NCBI RefSeq assembly: GCF_030693405.1
Contig: NZ_JAUYAW010000072.1
Coordinates: forward strand, 124,001 to 188,000
Reading direction: 5' to 3'
DNA length: 64,000 nucleotides
Origin: Phenylobacterium sp.
Lineage (GTDB): Bacteria; Pseudomonadota; Alphaproteobacteria; Caulobacterales; Caulobacteraceae
A model generated the notes under the pieces. The model ran no database searches. It saw nothing but the letters and a program-made list of their open reading frames with translations, and was not told the origin of the DNA. Made by a program: the position numbers and the translations under genes. Each line of letters starts with the position of its first letter. Positions within the stretch are counted from its first letter, which is position 1. Of this stretch, positions 12,165 through 21,325 are shown piece by piece.

Positions 12165-12782
12165 ATGGCGCCGCTCTCGCAAACCGGATTTCGACTTTTT
12201 CCCGCGGCCCTTGGGCCTGAGGCCCAGGCCGCCCTGCTGGCCGAGGTGATGGCTCGGGCGGTGCGGGCGCCCTTCTACCGGCCGGTCACGCCGGGCGGAA
12301 AACCGATGAGCGTGGAGATGACCAATTTCGGGCCCCTCGGCTGGGTCACCGACGCCCGGGGCTATCGCTATCAGCCGACCCATCCGCAGACGGGCGAACC
12401 CTGGCCCGACATCCCGCAGGCGCTTCTCGACCTGTGGGGGGAGATGACAGGGGCCAGCGCGCCGCCCGACGCCTGTCTGGTCAATCTCTACGGCGAGGGC
12501 GCCCGCATGGGCCTGCACCAGGACAAGGACGAGGCCGACTTCGCCTTTCCGGTGCTGTCGGTCTCCCTGGGCGACACCGCGGTCTTCCGCCTGGGGGGCG
12601 CAAGCCGCCGAGATCCGACCGCCTCGGTGCGCCTGGCCTCAGGCGATGTGTGCGTGCTGGCTGGCCCGGCGCGCCTGGCCCATCATGGGATCGACCGGGT
12701 GCTGAGCGGCTCCTCGCGTCTGATTCCTGGCGGCGGGCGTATCAACCTCACCCTGCGGCGGGCGGGGCCAGGGCCGGGCTGA
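12165..12782 (+). CDS. alkB: AlkB-type Fe(II)/2-oxoglutarate DNA dealkylase
   Basis: A 205-aa AlkB. It directly reverses N1-methyladenine and N3-methylcytosine lesions by oxidative demethylation. The Fe(II) ligands are His118 and Asp120 (MGLHQDKDE) and His174 (LAHHGIDR). The 2-oxoglutarate arginines are in GRINLTLRR (Arg192, Arg198). The substrate-lid segment GYRYQPTHP is also typical. Only 20 bp separate it from the divergent HExxH gene, so its promoter must lie at least partly inside that gene. No Ada gene is near. Confidence 0.93.
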   Translation: MAPLSQTGFRLFPAALGPEAQAALLAEVMARAVRAPFYRPVTPGGKPMSVEMTNFGPLGWVTDARGYRYQPTHPQTGEPWPDIPQALLDLWGEMTGASAPPDACLVNLYGEGARMGLHQDKDEADFAFPVLSVSLGDTAVFRLGGASRRDPTASVRLASGDVCVLAGPARLAHHGIDRVLSGSSRLIPGGGRINLTLRRAGPGPG

Positions 12783-12843
12783 AGCCTGGACTCCCCGCAG
12801 GCAGACCCGCAGGATCGCGGCAAACCTATAGTGGAGGACGTCC

Positions 12844-13731
12844 ATGACCACGCTCACCCGCCCCGAGGGCACCAAGCCGTCGGACCTCAACCTGTCGCGC
12901 CGGGGCCTCGCGGTCGCCGCCCTCGGCGGTTACGCGGTTTTCGCCTTGTCAGCCCAGGCCGAACCCATCAGCACGCCGGAGACCGGCCTGATCACCGAGA
13001 CGGTTCAGCTTTCGCCAGCCGACGCGCAGATCCCTGCCTACCTCGCCAGGCCTGCGGCTGACGGGACCTATCCGGTGGTGATCGTGGTCTCCGAGATTTT
13101 CGGCATTCACGAGTACATCCGCGATGTCTGCCGCCGCCTGGCGCAGCTGGGCTATGTGGCCATGGCGCCAGACTTCTTCGCCCGGGCCGGAGATCCGTCG
13201 GGCATGAGCGACTATGCCGAGATCCGCAAGATCGTCGCCACGGCCACCGATCCGCAGGTCATGGGAGACCTCTCGGCCGCCATGGCCTTCCTCAAGGCGC
13301 AGACCTATGCCGACGCCGACGCGGCAGCCATCACCGGCTTCTGCTGGGGGGGCAATATCACGTGGCAGGCCTGCCAGCGGCTGAACCTCTTCAAGGCCGG
13401 CGTGGCCTGGTACGGCCGCCTGGCCCGGCCCGCCGACGCCCCGGCTGACGAACGCCAGTGGCCCGTGGACATGGCCGCCGATCTTTCGGCCCCGGTGCTG
13501 GGCCTCTATGCCGGCAAGGATCAGGGCATTCCGCTGGAACATGTGGATCAGATGCGCGCGGCCCTGACAGCGGCCGGCAAGACCGACAGTGAGATCATCG
13601 TCTACCCTGAGTCCCAGCACGGCTTCCATGCCGACTACCGCTCGGCCTATGACGCTGCGGCAGCCAAGGATGGATGGGCTCGCATGCTCGCCCATTTCGC
13701 CGCTCACGGCGTCGCGCCCAAGGCGGCATAA
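12844..13731 (+). CDS. Dienelactone hydrolase family protein, probably exported
   Basis: A 295-aa alpha/beta hydrolase of the dienelactone hydrolase type. The catalytic triad is Cys167 (GFCWGG), Asp226 (YAGKDQGIP) and His259 (SQHGF), with the family Glu in VVSEIFGIHEYI. The N-terminus has SRRGLAVAALGGYAVFALSAQA, a twin-arginine-like motif with a hydrophobic stretch and an AXA site, so it may reach the periplasm by Tat. Chlorocatechol enzymes of this family are cytosolic; an exported form probably acts on other esters or lactones. A GGAGG lies before the ATG. Confidence 0.88.
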   Translation: MTTLTRPEGTKPSDLNLSRRGLAVAALGGYAVFALSAQAEPISTPETGLITETVQLSPADAQIPAYLARPAADGTYPVVIVVSEIFGIHEYIRDVCRRLAQLGYVAMAPDFFARAGDPSGMSDYAEIRKIVATATDPQVMGDLSAAMAFLKAQTYADADAAAITGFCWGGNITWQACQRLNLFKAGVAWYGRLARPADAPADERQWPVDMAADLSAPVLGLYAGKDQGIPLEHVDQMRAALTAAGKTDSEIIVYPESQHGFHADYRSAYDAAAAKDGWARMLAHFAAHGVAPKAA

Positions 13732-13804
13732 AGCCCTTATGGTTCCGCAGGGCTGCGGCTGCGTTTAGGTAAGCCAGACGCATCTGATACGAGAGTCGCA
13801 GCCC

Positions 13805-14506
13805 ATGGATCCCGCCCTTCGACAGTTCCTGATCCGGTGGCCCCAGACCCTGGCGGTCGGCGCGATCACGCTCGCGCCGCTCGCCCTGACTGTCTGGGCG
13901 CTGTGGCTGCTGGCCAAGCTGGCGGCCCTGCTGGGCGCCCTGGTCATCCGGCCGCTCACCAGCCTGGGCGGCAATGGCGATGAGGGCGGGGTCTTCATCA
14001 CCATCCTGGAGATCCTCACGGCGCTTGTGATCCTCACGATCGTCGGCGTCCTGGCCCGGGGCGCAGCGGGGCGCGCCTTTGGCAAGGCGGTGGATGATCT
14101 GGTGGGGCGCATCCCTGTCGGCCGCACCATCTATTCCTCGGCCCAGAAGCTCATCGCCAGCTTCCAGTCGCCGATGGAAAAGGCCCAGAAGGTGGTGCTG
14201 ATCGAGTTTCCGTCCGAGGAGATGAAGACGGTCGGCCTGGTCACCCAGATCTTCCGGGCCGCAGATTCCGGCGAGGAGCTGGCGGCGGTCTATGTGCCCA
14301 CGACGCCCAATCCGACCTCCGGCTATGTGGAGATCGTGCCGGTGGACCGGCTGATCTGGCTGGACTGGACGCTGAACGAAGCCATCCAGTTCATCGTCTC
14401 GGCCGGCGTCACCGCGCCTGAGGCGATCAAGTACCGGGAAAAAGGCCGTCCGCCCCTGGCTGATATCCCTGCGCCGCTCGATGCGGACACGCCGCCAGGA
14501 CCTTGA
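13805..14506 (+). CDS. DUF502 family membrane protein
   Basis: A 233-aa DUF502 protein. Two transmembrane helices are visible, at about residues 14-45 and 63-85. The conserved cytosolic segment RIPVGRTIYSSAQKLI follows, with FPSEEMKTVGLVTQ and VYVPTTPNPTSGYVEIVP later. The function is not established. The tail is Pro-rich. Confidence 0.88.
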   Translation: MDPALRQFLIRWPQTLAVGAITLAPLALTVWALWLLAKLAALLGALVIRPLTSLGGNGDEGGVFITILEILTALVILTIVGVLARGAAGRAFGKAVDDLVGRIPVGRTIYSSAQKLIASFQSPMEKAQKVVLIEFPSEEMKTVGLVTQIFRAADSGEELAAVYVPTTPNPTSGYVEIVPVDRLIWLDWTLNEAIQFIVSAGVTAPEAIKYREKGRPPLADIPAPLDADTPPGP

Positions 14507-14516
14507 GGGTCGGAAG

Positions 14517-14957
14517 TCAGAAGGGCGGCAGGTCGCTCAGCCCGTCGACCAGATCGCCGATGGCGTCCCCGTTCTGGGGCGTGGCCGGGGCCTTAGGCGC
14601 GGGGGCCTTGGCCGGTGGCGCCGGGGGCGCCGGGGGGCGGGCGGCCGGGGCCGGCTCGTCGGGGACCTGCAAAGCAGGGACCTGAGGATCGGCCTGGGCG
14701 GTCTCCGCCGGGGCGGCGGGCGCCGCAGCCGTCTCGGCGGCAGGTTCCACGGGGGCCTCGGCTGGGCCCTCGGCCGTCAGGGCCTGGGCCTCGGTGGCGG
14801 CGACCGGCGCTGCGCCCTCGCCCTCGACCAGGGCTTCACCAGGCAGGCGCCCACCCCGCGGCTCCGCCCCCAGGATGCCCAGGGCGAAGGCGCCGACGGC
14901 GCAGGCGAGCAGCACGAGCGCGACGACGCGCAAGACGGGTTGGGGCACGGTCCACAT
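14517..14957 (-). CDS. Small Pro/Ala-rich membrane-anchored protein
   Basis: A 146-aa protein of no recognised family. One N-terminal transmembrane helix (VLRVVALVLLACAVGAFALGI) is followed by a long Ala/Pro/Glu-rich, probably disordered region and a short conserved-looking end, AIGDLVDGLSDLPPF. This suits a bitopic envelope protein with an extended periplasmic arm. It is convergent with DUF502 and divergent from ftsK. The start at 14957 avoids running through the repeat at 14970. Confidence 0.6.
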   Translation of the reverse strand: MWTVPQPVLRVVALVLLACAVGAFALGILGAEPRGGRLPGEALVEGEGAAPVAATEAQALTAEGPAEAPVEPAAETAAAPAAPAETAQADPQVPALQVPDEPAPAARPPAPPAPPAKAPAPKAPATPQNGDAIGDLVDGLSDLPPF

Positions 14958-14969
14958 AGGCCGAAACCT

Positions 14970-15020
14970 AGAGCGCGTTTCTGAAAAGTGGAAACCGGTT
15001 TTGCGGTCAGAAGGCGCGCC
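14970..15020. repeat. Intergenic palindromic repeat (AAGTGG/ACCGGTT type)
   Basis: An imperfect inverted repeat starting AGAGCGCGTT and ending near GGCGCGC, with the core AAGTGGAAACCGGTTTT. It matches the element at 56856-56904 in its ends and core. Palindromes with this core are common in alphaproteobacterial intergenic DNA. It lies upstream of both the membrane protein gene and ftsK. Confidence 0.7.
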
Positions 15021-15174
15021 GTGCGCCCCAGCGCCGCGCGTACAATCATCCTGCGTGCGCCTGACCCGGGCGGTGCTCGGCTGATGGGGTCTGTCGCCTT
15101 GAGCGACGGGACCCGGGTAAACGCCTCTTAACCCTCCGCGGCCATAGATGGGCGCCAGTAGTTTTGGAGGCCCC

Positions 15175-17553
15175 ATGGCGCGGGCGGCGCGAAAATCCGG
15201 TCTTGAGCTTGGGCTGCATATCGCCCGGCTCGCATGGACCCATCCCCTCGCCGCACGTCTGCGGGGCGGCCTGCTGGCGGCCGCTGGCGTGGCCGTGGCC
15301 CTGGCCCTGGCGACCTATAACGCCGCCGATCCGAGCCTGAACGCCGCCACGGGTCATGCGCCGCTCAATGTGCTGGGCGGCCCGGGCGCGGTGATCGCCG
15401 ATATCGCCATCCAGTCCCTGGGGCTGACGGCGGCCCTGACCGCCCTGATGATGGTGCTGCTGGGCCTTTCGCGCGCCCTGTCGCCTGACCCGGACGCCAA
15501 TCGAACAGACCTGCGCCTGCGCGCCGCCGTCGGCCTGGCGGGCGTCCTCGCCCTGGCCGCCCTGTTGGCCTGGCCGGCGCCGCCGGCCGTCTGGCCCCTG
15601 GCCAAGGGCTTGGGCGGCTTCTGGGGTCATGGGGTCCTGGCTGGCCTGGCCGGCCTGCTGGAGTTCGCCCGTATTCCCGCCCCTCGTCCCCTGGCGGCCC
15701 TGAGCCTGGGCCTGGTCGGGGCCGGCGCCCTGGCTTTCGCGCTGGGAGTCCGGCGCCTGAACCTCTCGGCCCTGGCCGAAGGCCTCACCCACGCCCTGAC
15801 CCCGCGCCCCAGGGTCGAGATCGAGCCTCCGCCTGCCCCGGCCCCGGCCCGGGCCCGCCGTGCGGCCAAGGCCGCTGAGATTGCGCCCCAGGCCCTGGGC
15901 CCAGCCCCAGGCGTCGCCCCGCCGGTGATGACCGCCGCCGAACCGGAGCCCGTTGAGCCTGCGTCGGGCCTCAGCATCCGCGCGCCCAAGACCCCGCCGC
16001 GGGATTCTTCCCGCGAGAGCCGCGAGAACCAGGGGGTGTTCGACTTTGTCCGTCCCGACGGCTTCTCGCTGCCCGAGTTGTCCATGCTGGCCAAGCCCAA
16101 GCCGCGGGCGGCGGCCTTCGACGAGGGCGCCCTGCGCCAGAACGCCCAGCTTCTGGAGGGCGTGCTGGCCGAGTTCGGCGTCCGCGGTCAGATCGATCAG
16201 ATCCGGCCGGGTCCCGTGGTCACCCTCTATGAGCTGGTGCCTGCGCCTGGCGTGAAGTCCGCCCGCGTTGTGGCGCTGTCGGACGACATCGCCCGCTCCA
16301 TGTCGGTCGCCGCCTGCCGCGTCGCCGTGGTGCCGGGCCGCAACGCCATCGGCATCGAACTGCCCAATCAGAAGCGCGAGACGGTCTATCTGCGCGACCT
16401 GCTGGCCAGCCCCGAATACGAACGCTCGACTCTGGCCCTGCCCATGGCGCTCGGGGAGAACATCGGCGGCGAGCCCTATATCGCCGACCTGTCGAAGATG
16501 CCCCACCTGCTGATCGCCGGCACCACCGGCTCGGGCAAGTCGGTGGGGGTCAACGCCATGATCCTGTCGATCCTCTACCGATTGGCGCCGGATCAGTGCC
16601 GCTTCATCATGATCGACCCGAAGATGCTGGAGCTGTCGGTCTATGATGGCATTCCGCACCTCTTGGCGCCCGTCGTCACCGATCCGAAGAAGGCCATCGT
16701 CGCGCTGAAATGGACCGTGCGCGAGATGGAGGACCGCTACCGCCTGATGTCCAAGATCGGCGTGCGCAATGTCGCCTCCTATAACGAGCGCGCCAAGGAG
16801 GCCGCGGCCAAGGGCGAGCACTTTGAGCGCACCGTCCAGACCGGCTTCGATGAGAGCGGCCGGCCGGTCTATGAGAGCGAGCGGATCGATCCCAAGCCCA
16901 TGCCCTATCTGGTGGTGGTCATCGACGAGGTGGCCGACCTGATGCTGGTGGCCGGCAAGGATGTGGAAGGCGCTGTCCAACGCCTGGCCCAGATGGCCCG
17001 GGCCGCCGGCATCCACCTGATCATGGCCACGCAACGGCCGTCGGTGGACGTGATCACCGGCACCATCAAGGCCAACTTCCCGACGCGGATCTCCTTCCAG
17101 GTCACCTCCAAGATCGACAGCCGCACCATCCTCGGCGAACAGGGCGGCGAGCAGCTGCTCGGTCAGGGGGACATGCTCTACATGGCCGGGGGTGGGCGCA
17201 TCACCCGCCTGCACGGCCCCTTCGTCTCCGACGAGGAGGTGGAGGCCGTGGCCAAGTTCCTGCGCGCCCAGGGCGAGCCGCAATATGTGGAGGACGTCAC
17301 CGCCGGCGGCGATGACGAGGATGGCGGCGGCGATGATTTCGGGGCCGGCGGCGGCTCAGGCGATGATCTCTATGACCGCGCCGTGGCCGTGGTCACCCGC
17401 GACGGCAAGGCCTCCACCAGCTATGTGCAGCGCCGCCTGCAGATCGGCTATAACCGCGCGGCCTCGCTCATCGAGCGGATGGAGCAGGAAGGCGTGGTCA
17501 GCCCCGCCAACCATGCCGGCAAGCGGGAGATTCTGGTGGGCGCCCCGCCCTGA
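15175..17553 (+). CDS. ftsK: DNA translocase FtsK
   Basis: A 792-aa FtsK. It anchors at the septum and pumps chromosome ends during division. N-terminal transmembrane helices lie at about residues 30-60, 75-105 and beyond. A Pro/Ala linker is at about 210-280. The motor has Walker A (GTTGSGKSVGVN) and Walker B (LVVVIDEVADLM). The C-terminal gamma domain (YDRAVAVVTRDGKAST to REILVG) reads polar sequences. An acidic Gly-rich tether precedes gamma. I chose the ATG at 15175 because GGAGG lies 5 nt upstream; an ATG 27 nt earlier lacks one. Confidence 0.96.
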   Translation: MARAARKSGLELGLHIARLAWTHPLAARLRGGLLAAAGVAVALALATYNAADPSLNAATGHAPLNVLGGPGAVIADIAIQSLGLTAALTALMMVLLGLSRALSPDPDANRTDLRLRAAVGLAGVLALAALLAWPAPPAVWPLAKGLGGFWGHGVLAGLAGLLEFARIPAPRPLAALSLGLVGAGALAFALGVRRLNLSALAEGLTHALTPRPRVEIEPPPAPAPARARRAAKAAEIAPQALGPAPGVAPPVMTAAEPEPVEPASGLSIRAPKTPPRDSSRESRENQGVFDFVRPDGFSLPELSMLAKPKPRAAAFDEGALRQNAQLLEGVLAEFGVRGQIDQIRPGPVVTLYELVPAPGVKSARVVALSDDIARSMSVAACRVAVVPGRNAIGIELPNQKRETVYLRDLLASPEYERSTLALPMALGENIGGEPYIADLSKMPHLLIAGTTGSGKSVGVNAMILSILYRLAPDQCRFIMIDPKMLELSVYDGIPHLLAPVVTDPKKAIVALKWTVREMEDRYRLMSKIGVRNVASYNERAKEAAAKGEHFERTVQTGFDESGRPVYESERIDPKPMPYLVVVIDEVADLMLVAGKDVEGAVQRLAQMARAAGIHLIMATQRPSVDVITGTIKANFPTRISFQVTSKIDSRTILGEQGGEQLLGQGDMLYMAGGGRITRLHGPFVSDEEVEAVAKFLRAQGEPQYVEDVTAGGDDEDGGGDDFGAGGGSGDDLYDRAVAVVTRDGKASTSYVQRRLQIGYNRAASLIERMEQEGVVSPANHAGKREILVGAPP

Positions 17554-17855
17554 TCGGGGCCTGGCTGCGGCATGATGGAGGGTGGGCGCGCCCGACGAAG
17601 TCCGGACGGGGCTTGGGGGGAGAGAAGCGTCTCAGTCTCACGCCCGGCGCGCCCTTGCGCAGGTCCGGCTGAGGTCTTTCGACCGTCGTGGGGGGACGCC
17701 GTCCTGCGCCCTCAACAGATTGGATTGCCGGGCGAAAATTCAAGCGCCTGCGACTTTTTGGCGCCCCGGCGGGGGGGAGCCGTCCCTGACCGCATCAATC
17801 GCTCGCGCGCGACCGTAGATGAGGTCGAACCCTCTGCCTCCAGGAGCTGACACCC
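17554..17855. other. Gap of about 300 bp, nothing identified
   Basis: This gap lies between ftsK and the SDR gene. I see only a short stem at the ftsK stop codon (GCCCC..GGGGC) without a T-run and no plausible gene. The promoter of the SDR-photolyase unit is presumably in its right half. Confidence 0.5.
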
Positions 17856-18572
17856 ATGGGCGTGAGCATCGTCATCGGCGCAAGCGGCGGCATCGGCGCA
17901 GCCCTGGTCGAGCGGCTGGCCGCACGCGCCGAGGCCGCCCCCATTCTGGCCCTGTCGCGCCGCCGCCCAGAAACCCTGCCCCAAGGCGTCAGCTGGGGGC
18001 CGATCGACCTGGACGATGAGGCCTCGATCCTTATGGCCGCCGAGGCCCTAGATCCTCATGTGGTCATTGATCGGGTGCTGGTGGCCACCGGGCGGCTGCA
18101 GGCGCTCGGCCGGGCGCCGGAGAAGACCTGGCGCCATCTCGACCGGCAAGGACTGCTGGCGGCCTTCGCCGACAATGCGGTGGGGCCAGCGCTGGTGGCC
18201 AAACACTTCCTGCCGCGCCTGCCCCGGGATCAGAGGAGCGTCTTTGCCGCCCTCTCGGCCAAGGTGGGCAGCATCGGGGATAATCGCCTGGGGGGCTGGT
18301 ACGGCTATCGCGCCTCCAAGGCCGCGCTCAACCAGCTGATCCACACCCTGGCCATCGAGTTGGCCCGCCAGCGGCCCCAGGCCATCTGCGTGGCCCTGCA
18401 TCCGGGCACAGTGGATACGGGCCTGTCGGCGCCGTTCCAGGGGGGCGTCAGCGCCGAGAAGCTCTTCAGCCGCGAGCTGGCGGCCACACAGCTTCTGTCC
18501 GTCATCGACGGGCTGAACCCGGCCGACAGCGGCGGTTTCTTCGCCTGGGACGGCGCGGCCATCCCGTGGTGA
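17856..18572 (+). CDS. Short-chain dehydrogenase (C-factor-like)
   Basis: A 238-aa SDR. The cofactor motif is IVIGASGGIGAALVERL, the active-site YxxxK is YGYRASK, and the upstream Ser is in FAALSAKVGS. The spacing and the motif LHPGTVDTGLSAPF resemble the CsgA/C-factor-like SDRs. The substrate is unknown. It overlaps the following photolyase gene by a few bases (GTGGTGA), so the two are probably translated together; this pairing suggests a shared light or stress role. Confidence 0.88.
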   Translation: MGVSIVIGASGGIGAALVERLAARAEAAPILALSRRRPETLPQGVSWGPIDLDDEASILMAAEALDPHVVIDRVLVATGRLQALGRAPEKTWRHLDRQGLLAAFADNAVGPALVAKHFLPRLPRDQRSVFAALSAKVGSIGDNRLGGWYGYRASKAALNQLIHTLAIELARQRPQAICVALHPGTVDTGLSAPFQGGVSAEKLFSRELAATQLLSVIDGLNPADSGGFFAWDGAAIPW

Positions 18573-20134
18573 GGCGTCTGATCCTCGTGCTCGGCGACCA
18601 GCTGTCGCCGCCGCACAGGCTGTCCAGCCTCCGTGACGCTGAGCCTGGCCAGGACGTGGTTCTGATGGCCGAGGTGGGTGACGAGATCACCTATGCGCCG
18701 CACCATCGTCAGAAGCTGGTCATGGTCTTCTCCGCCATGCGCCAGCACGCCGAGGTCCTGCGGGGCCTGGGCTTCGAGGTGCGCTACGTCCGCCACGACG
18801 CGCTGGGCAACAGCGGCACTCTGACGGGTGAACTGCGCCGCGCGGCTGATGACCTGCGGCCCGGAGAGATCTGGCTCACTCGCTCCGGGGAGTGGCGCCT
18901 GGAGCGGGCCTTCGATGACCTGGAGGTGAGCCTGCCCGCGCCGCTCCGCCGGCTGGCCGATGATCGCTACCTCTGCGACGCCGAGACCTTCGAACGCTGG
19001 GCCAGGGGGCGGCGGGAGCTCCGCATGGAGTTCTTCTATCGCGACATGCGCCGTCGGTACGGGATCCTCATGGACGGCGATCAGCCGGCCGGCGGGCGCT
19101 GGAACTTCGACGCTGAAAACCGCCGACGGCTGCCCAAGGGGGTCCGGCCGCCGGAGCGGCTGATCATCTCACCCAATGGGGTGACGCAAGAGCTGATCGC
19201 CGAGATCGCGGCGCTGTGGCCGGACGGGTTTGGCGAGCTCGAGGCCTTCGGCTGGGCGACCAATGGGCAGGAGGCCGAACGCCTGGCCGACCACTTCTTC
19301 GCCGACATTCTTCCGGGCTTCGGTGATCACCAGGACGCCATGGCCCGGGGGGAGCCCTGGCTCTGGCATGGCCGGCTCTCAGCGGCCCTGAACCTTGGCC
19401 TGCTCGATCCGCTGGATCTGTGCCGCCGGGCCGAGGCGCAATGGCGGGCGGGGCGGGCGCCGCTGAACGCGGTGGAGGGGTTCATCCGCCAGATCCTCGG
19501 CTGGCGGGAGTTCGTGCGCGGAATCTACTGGCTGAAGATGCCGGACTATCTGGAGACCAATGCGCTGGGCGCCGCCAACCGCCTGCCGGACTTCTACTGG
19601 ACCGGCGAGACCGACATGGCCTGCGTGGCCGCGGTGGTGGCCGAGACGAGGGCCCACGCCTACGCCCACCATATCCAGAGGCTGATGGTCACCGGCAATC
19701 TCGCCATGCTGCTGGGGGTCGCGCCGACCGAGATCAACGCCTGGTATCTGGGGGTCTATGCCGACGCCTATGAGTGGGTGGAGGCGCCCAACACCCACGG
19801 CATGGCCACCTATGCCGATGGCGGGCTGATGGGCTCCAAGCCCTATGCGGCCAGCGGGGCCTATATCAACCGGATGAGCGATTACTGCGCCACCTGCGCC
19901 TATGAGGTGAAGGACCGCCTGGGCGAGCGGGCCTGTCCCTTCAACAGCCTCTATTGGGACTTCCTCGATCGGAACGCCCCTCGGCTGGACGCCAATCCAC
20001 GCATGGCGCTGCCCTACAAGACTCTGGCCCGCCTGGACGCGGCCGAACGGGAAGCGATCGCCGCCCGTGCCGCTCAGCTACGCCTGGCGTTTGGTGCGAC
20101 GCCGGTTCAGGCCGAGGGGCGCGTCAGCACATAG
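18566..20134 (+). CDS. phrB: FeS-type bacterial cryptochrome/(6-4) photolyase
   Basis: A 522-aa protein of the FeS-BCP/PhrB class (deoxyribodipyrimidine photolyase-related). The four predicted [4Fe-4S] ligands are Cys353, Cys441, Cys444 and Cys457, the same spacing as PhrB Cys350/438/441/454. The N-terminal Rossmann part starts LILVLGDQLS; the helical FAD domain includes GYIxRQILGWREFVRG-like and YAHHIQRLMVTGN segments. Class members repair (6-4) photoproducts or act as light sensors. The start is GTG at 18566 overlapping the SDR stop. Its 3' end overlaps convergent DUF454 by 28 bp. Confidence 0.93.
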   Translation: MVRRLILVLGDQLSPPHRLSSLRDAEPGQDVVLMAEVGDEITYAPHHRQKLVMVFSAMRQHAEVLRGLGFEVRYVRHDALGNSGTLTGELRRAADDLRPGEIWLTRSGEWRLERAFDDLEVSLPAPLRRLADDRYLCDAETFERWARGRRELRMEFFYRDMRRRYGILMDGDQPAGGRWNFDAENRRRLPKGVRPPERLIISPNGVTQELIAEIAALWPDGFGELEAFGWATNGQEAERLADHFFADILPGFGDHQDAMARGEPWLWHGRLSAALNLGLLDPLDLCRRAEAQWRAGRAPLNAVEGFIRQILGWREFVRGIYWLKMPDYLETNALGAANRLPDFYWTGETDMACVAAVVAETRAHAYAHHIQRLMVTGNLAMLLGVAPTEINAWYLGVYADAYEWVEAPNTHGMATYADGGLMGSKPYAASGAYINRMSDYCATCAYEVKDRLGERACPFNSLYWDFLDRNAPRLDANPRMALPYKTLARLDAAEREAIAARAAQLRLAFGATPVQAEGRVST

Positions 20135-20532
20135 AGGGCGCAGAAGGTCAGGACGACGCCAACCCCCATCGGGACCCAAGGATTGGCGGCGGTGAGCATC
20201 ACCACCACCAGGCTCAGCCCCATGCCGATCACCGCCGCCAGCTTGGCCCGGGGCGGGATCGCCCCATGCCGGTCCCAGGCCCGCAGGGTGGGGCCGAACC
20301 GCTTGTGGGCGTAGAGTCGGGCGCGCAGCTTGGGCGCGCTCTTGCCGAACGCCCAGGCGGCGATGATCAGGAAGATGGTGGTGGGCAGGAGCGGCAGGAA
20401 GGCCCCGACTATGCCAAGCCCCAGCGCTGCGAACCCGAGGGCCCGGTAGAAGAGGGCGGATACAGGCGCGATCGCAGGCGGCGCCTGCGACTCATCCTCG
20501 GGTGCTGCTGCGGGATCGCTCGGCGCCGACAT
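20107..20532 (-). CDS. DUF454 (YbaN-like) membrane protein
   Basis: A 141-aa DUF454 protein. The signature GIVGAFLPLLPTTIFLIIAAWAFGKS is visible around residues 40-65, and two further hydrophobic helices lie at about 96-115 and 118-135. A small inner-membrane protein of unknown function. The N-terminus is a Pro/Ala-rich tail. The gene overlaps the end of the photolyase gene on the opposite strand. Confidence 0.88.
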   Translation of the reverse strand: MSAPSDPAAAPEDESQAPPAIAPVSALFYRALGFAALGLGIVGAFLPLLPTTIFLIIAAWAFGKSAPKLRARLYAHKRFGPTLRAWDRHGAIPPRAKLAAVIGMGLSLVVVMLTAANPWVPMGVGVVLTFCALYVLTRPSA

Positions 20533-20584
20533 GGGGCGAGCATGCCACAGGTCTTGCGAAAGGGTCGCAGAAAAGAGGCGAGCC

Positions 20585-21115
20585 TCAGCCGCGCATCAGG
20601 GTCGGTTCGAATCGGATCAGCGCCTCGGCCACCTGGGCGTCGGGCGCCAGGTTGCGGATCACGGCGGCCAGTCCGCGGCTGATCTCCCGCTGACGGACGC
20701 TATCGACGCCCTCGAGCGCCTGGCGATTGAAGGCGAGCAGCTGATCCACGGCCTGATCGTATATGGCCTGGCCGTGGGATGTCAGGGAGAGGTGGACCTG
20801 CCGACGATCGGCCGCAGGCGTGGTGCGCGTCATCAGATCGCGGCGCACAAGCTGATCGACGCTGCGGGTCAGGGTGGTGCGATCCACGGCCGTAAAGGCC
20901 GCCAGATCCGACATTGAGCAGACGCCGAACCGGCGGACCGTGGAGATGGCGCGCCATTGCCCCAGGGTGAGTTCCAGCGGGGCCAGGGCCCGCTCGAACG
21001 CCGCGTCACGGCGTCGCACCGCCTGAAACAGCAGATAGAAAAAGTACTCCGGCACATCGAGGCCGAACTCCGCCTCAGCGTCGACGGATCGAAGTGCAGC
21101 TACGGTTTCAGTCAT
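20585..21115 (-). CDS. MarR family transcriptional regulator
   Basis: A 176-aa winged-helix regulator. The MarR core is clear: LGQWRAISTVRRFGVCSMSDLA, the recognition helix DRTTLTRSVDQLVRRDLM, and the wing TPAADRRQVHLSLTSHG. MarR proteins are ligand-responsive dimeric repressors of stress, efflux or catabolic genes. The target is unclear. The start at 21115 has GGAGAT about 9 nt upstream. Confidence 0.9.
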   Translation of the reverse strand: MTETVAALRSVDAEAEFGLDVPEYFFYLLFQAVRRRDAAFERALAPLELTLGQWRAISTVRRFGVCSMSDLAAFTAVDRTTLTRSVDQLVRRDLMTRTTPAADRRQVHLSLTSHGQAIYDQAVDQLLAFNRQALEGVDSVRQREISRGLAAVIRNLAPDAQVAEALIRFEPTLMRG

Positions 21116-21325
21116 ATAACGAAGATCTCCGCGGCGCAGAGAGCACAGGTTCGCGCACAAGCACAAGTCGTGTCTGCAACTAGTGCAAACGCACGTACAT
21201 GTTGACAGTCCATCTGCCCGCCCCTAGTCAGCGCCCACAGTCACACGACGCCGTTATGCGGTCGCAGCGCGATGGGCCTCCCCGCCGCGCGCGATCGGCG
21301 GCCGCCAGCATTATCAGAGGTTTCC

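Noticed and set aside
15115-15175. TTAACC in the ftsK leader as a CtrA site
   Set aside because: Only a half-site; no second TTAA at the required 7-bp spacing.
15046-17283. A 745-codon minus-strand open frame opposite ftsK
   Set aside because: It is a high-GC shadow frame with His/Gly/Asp/Gln-rich composition and no homology; ftsK on the other strand is certain.
21116-21200. GTGCAAACGCAC upstream of marR as an operator
   Set aside because: The 4-bp arms are too short and no second copy was seen to support it.
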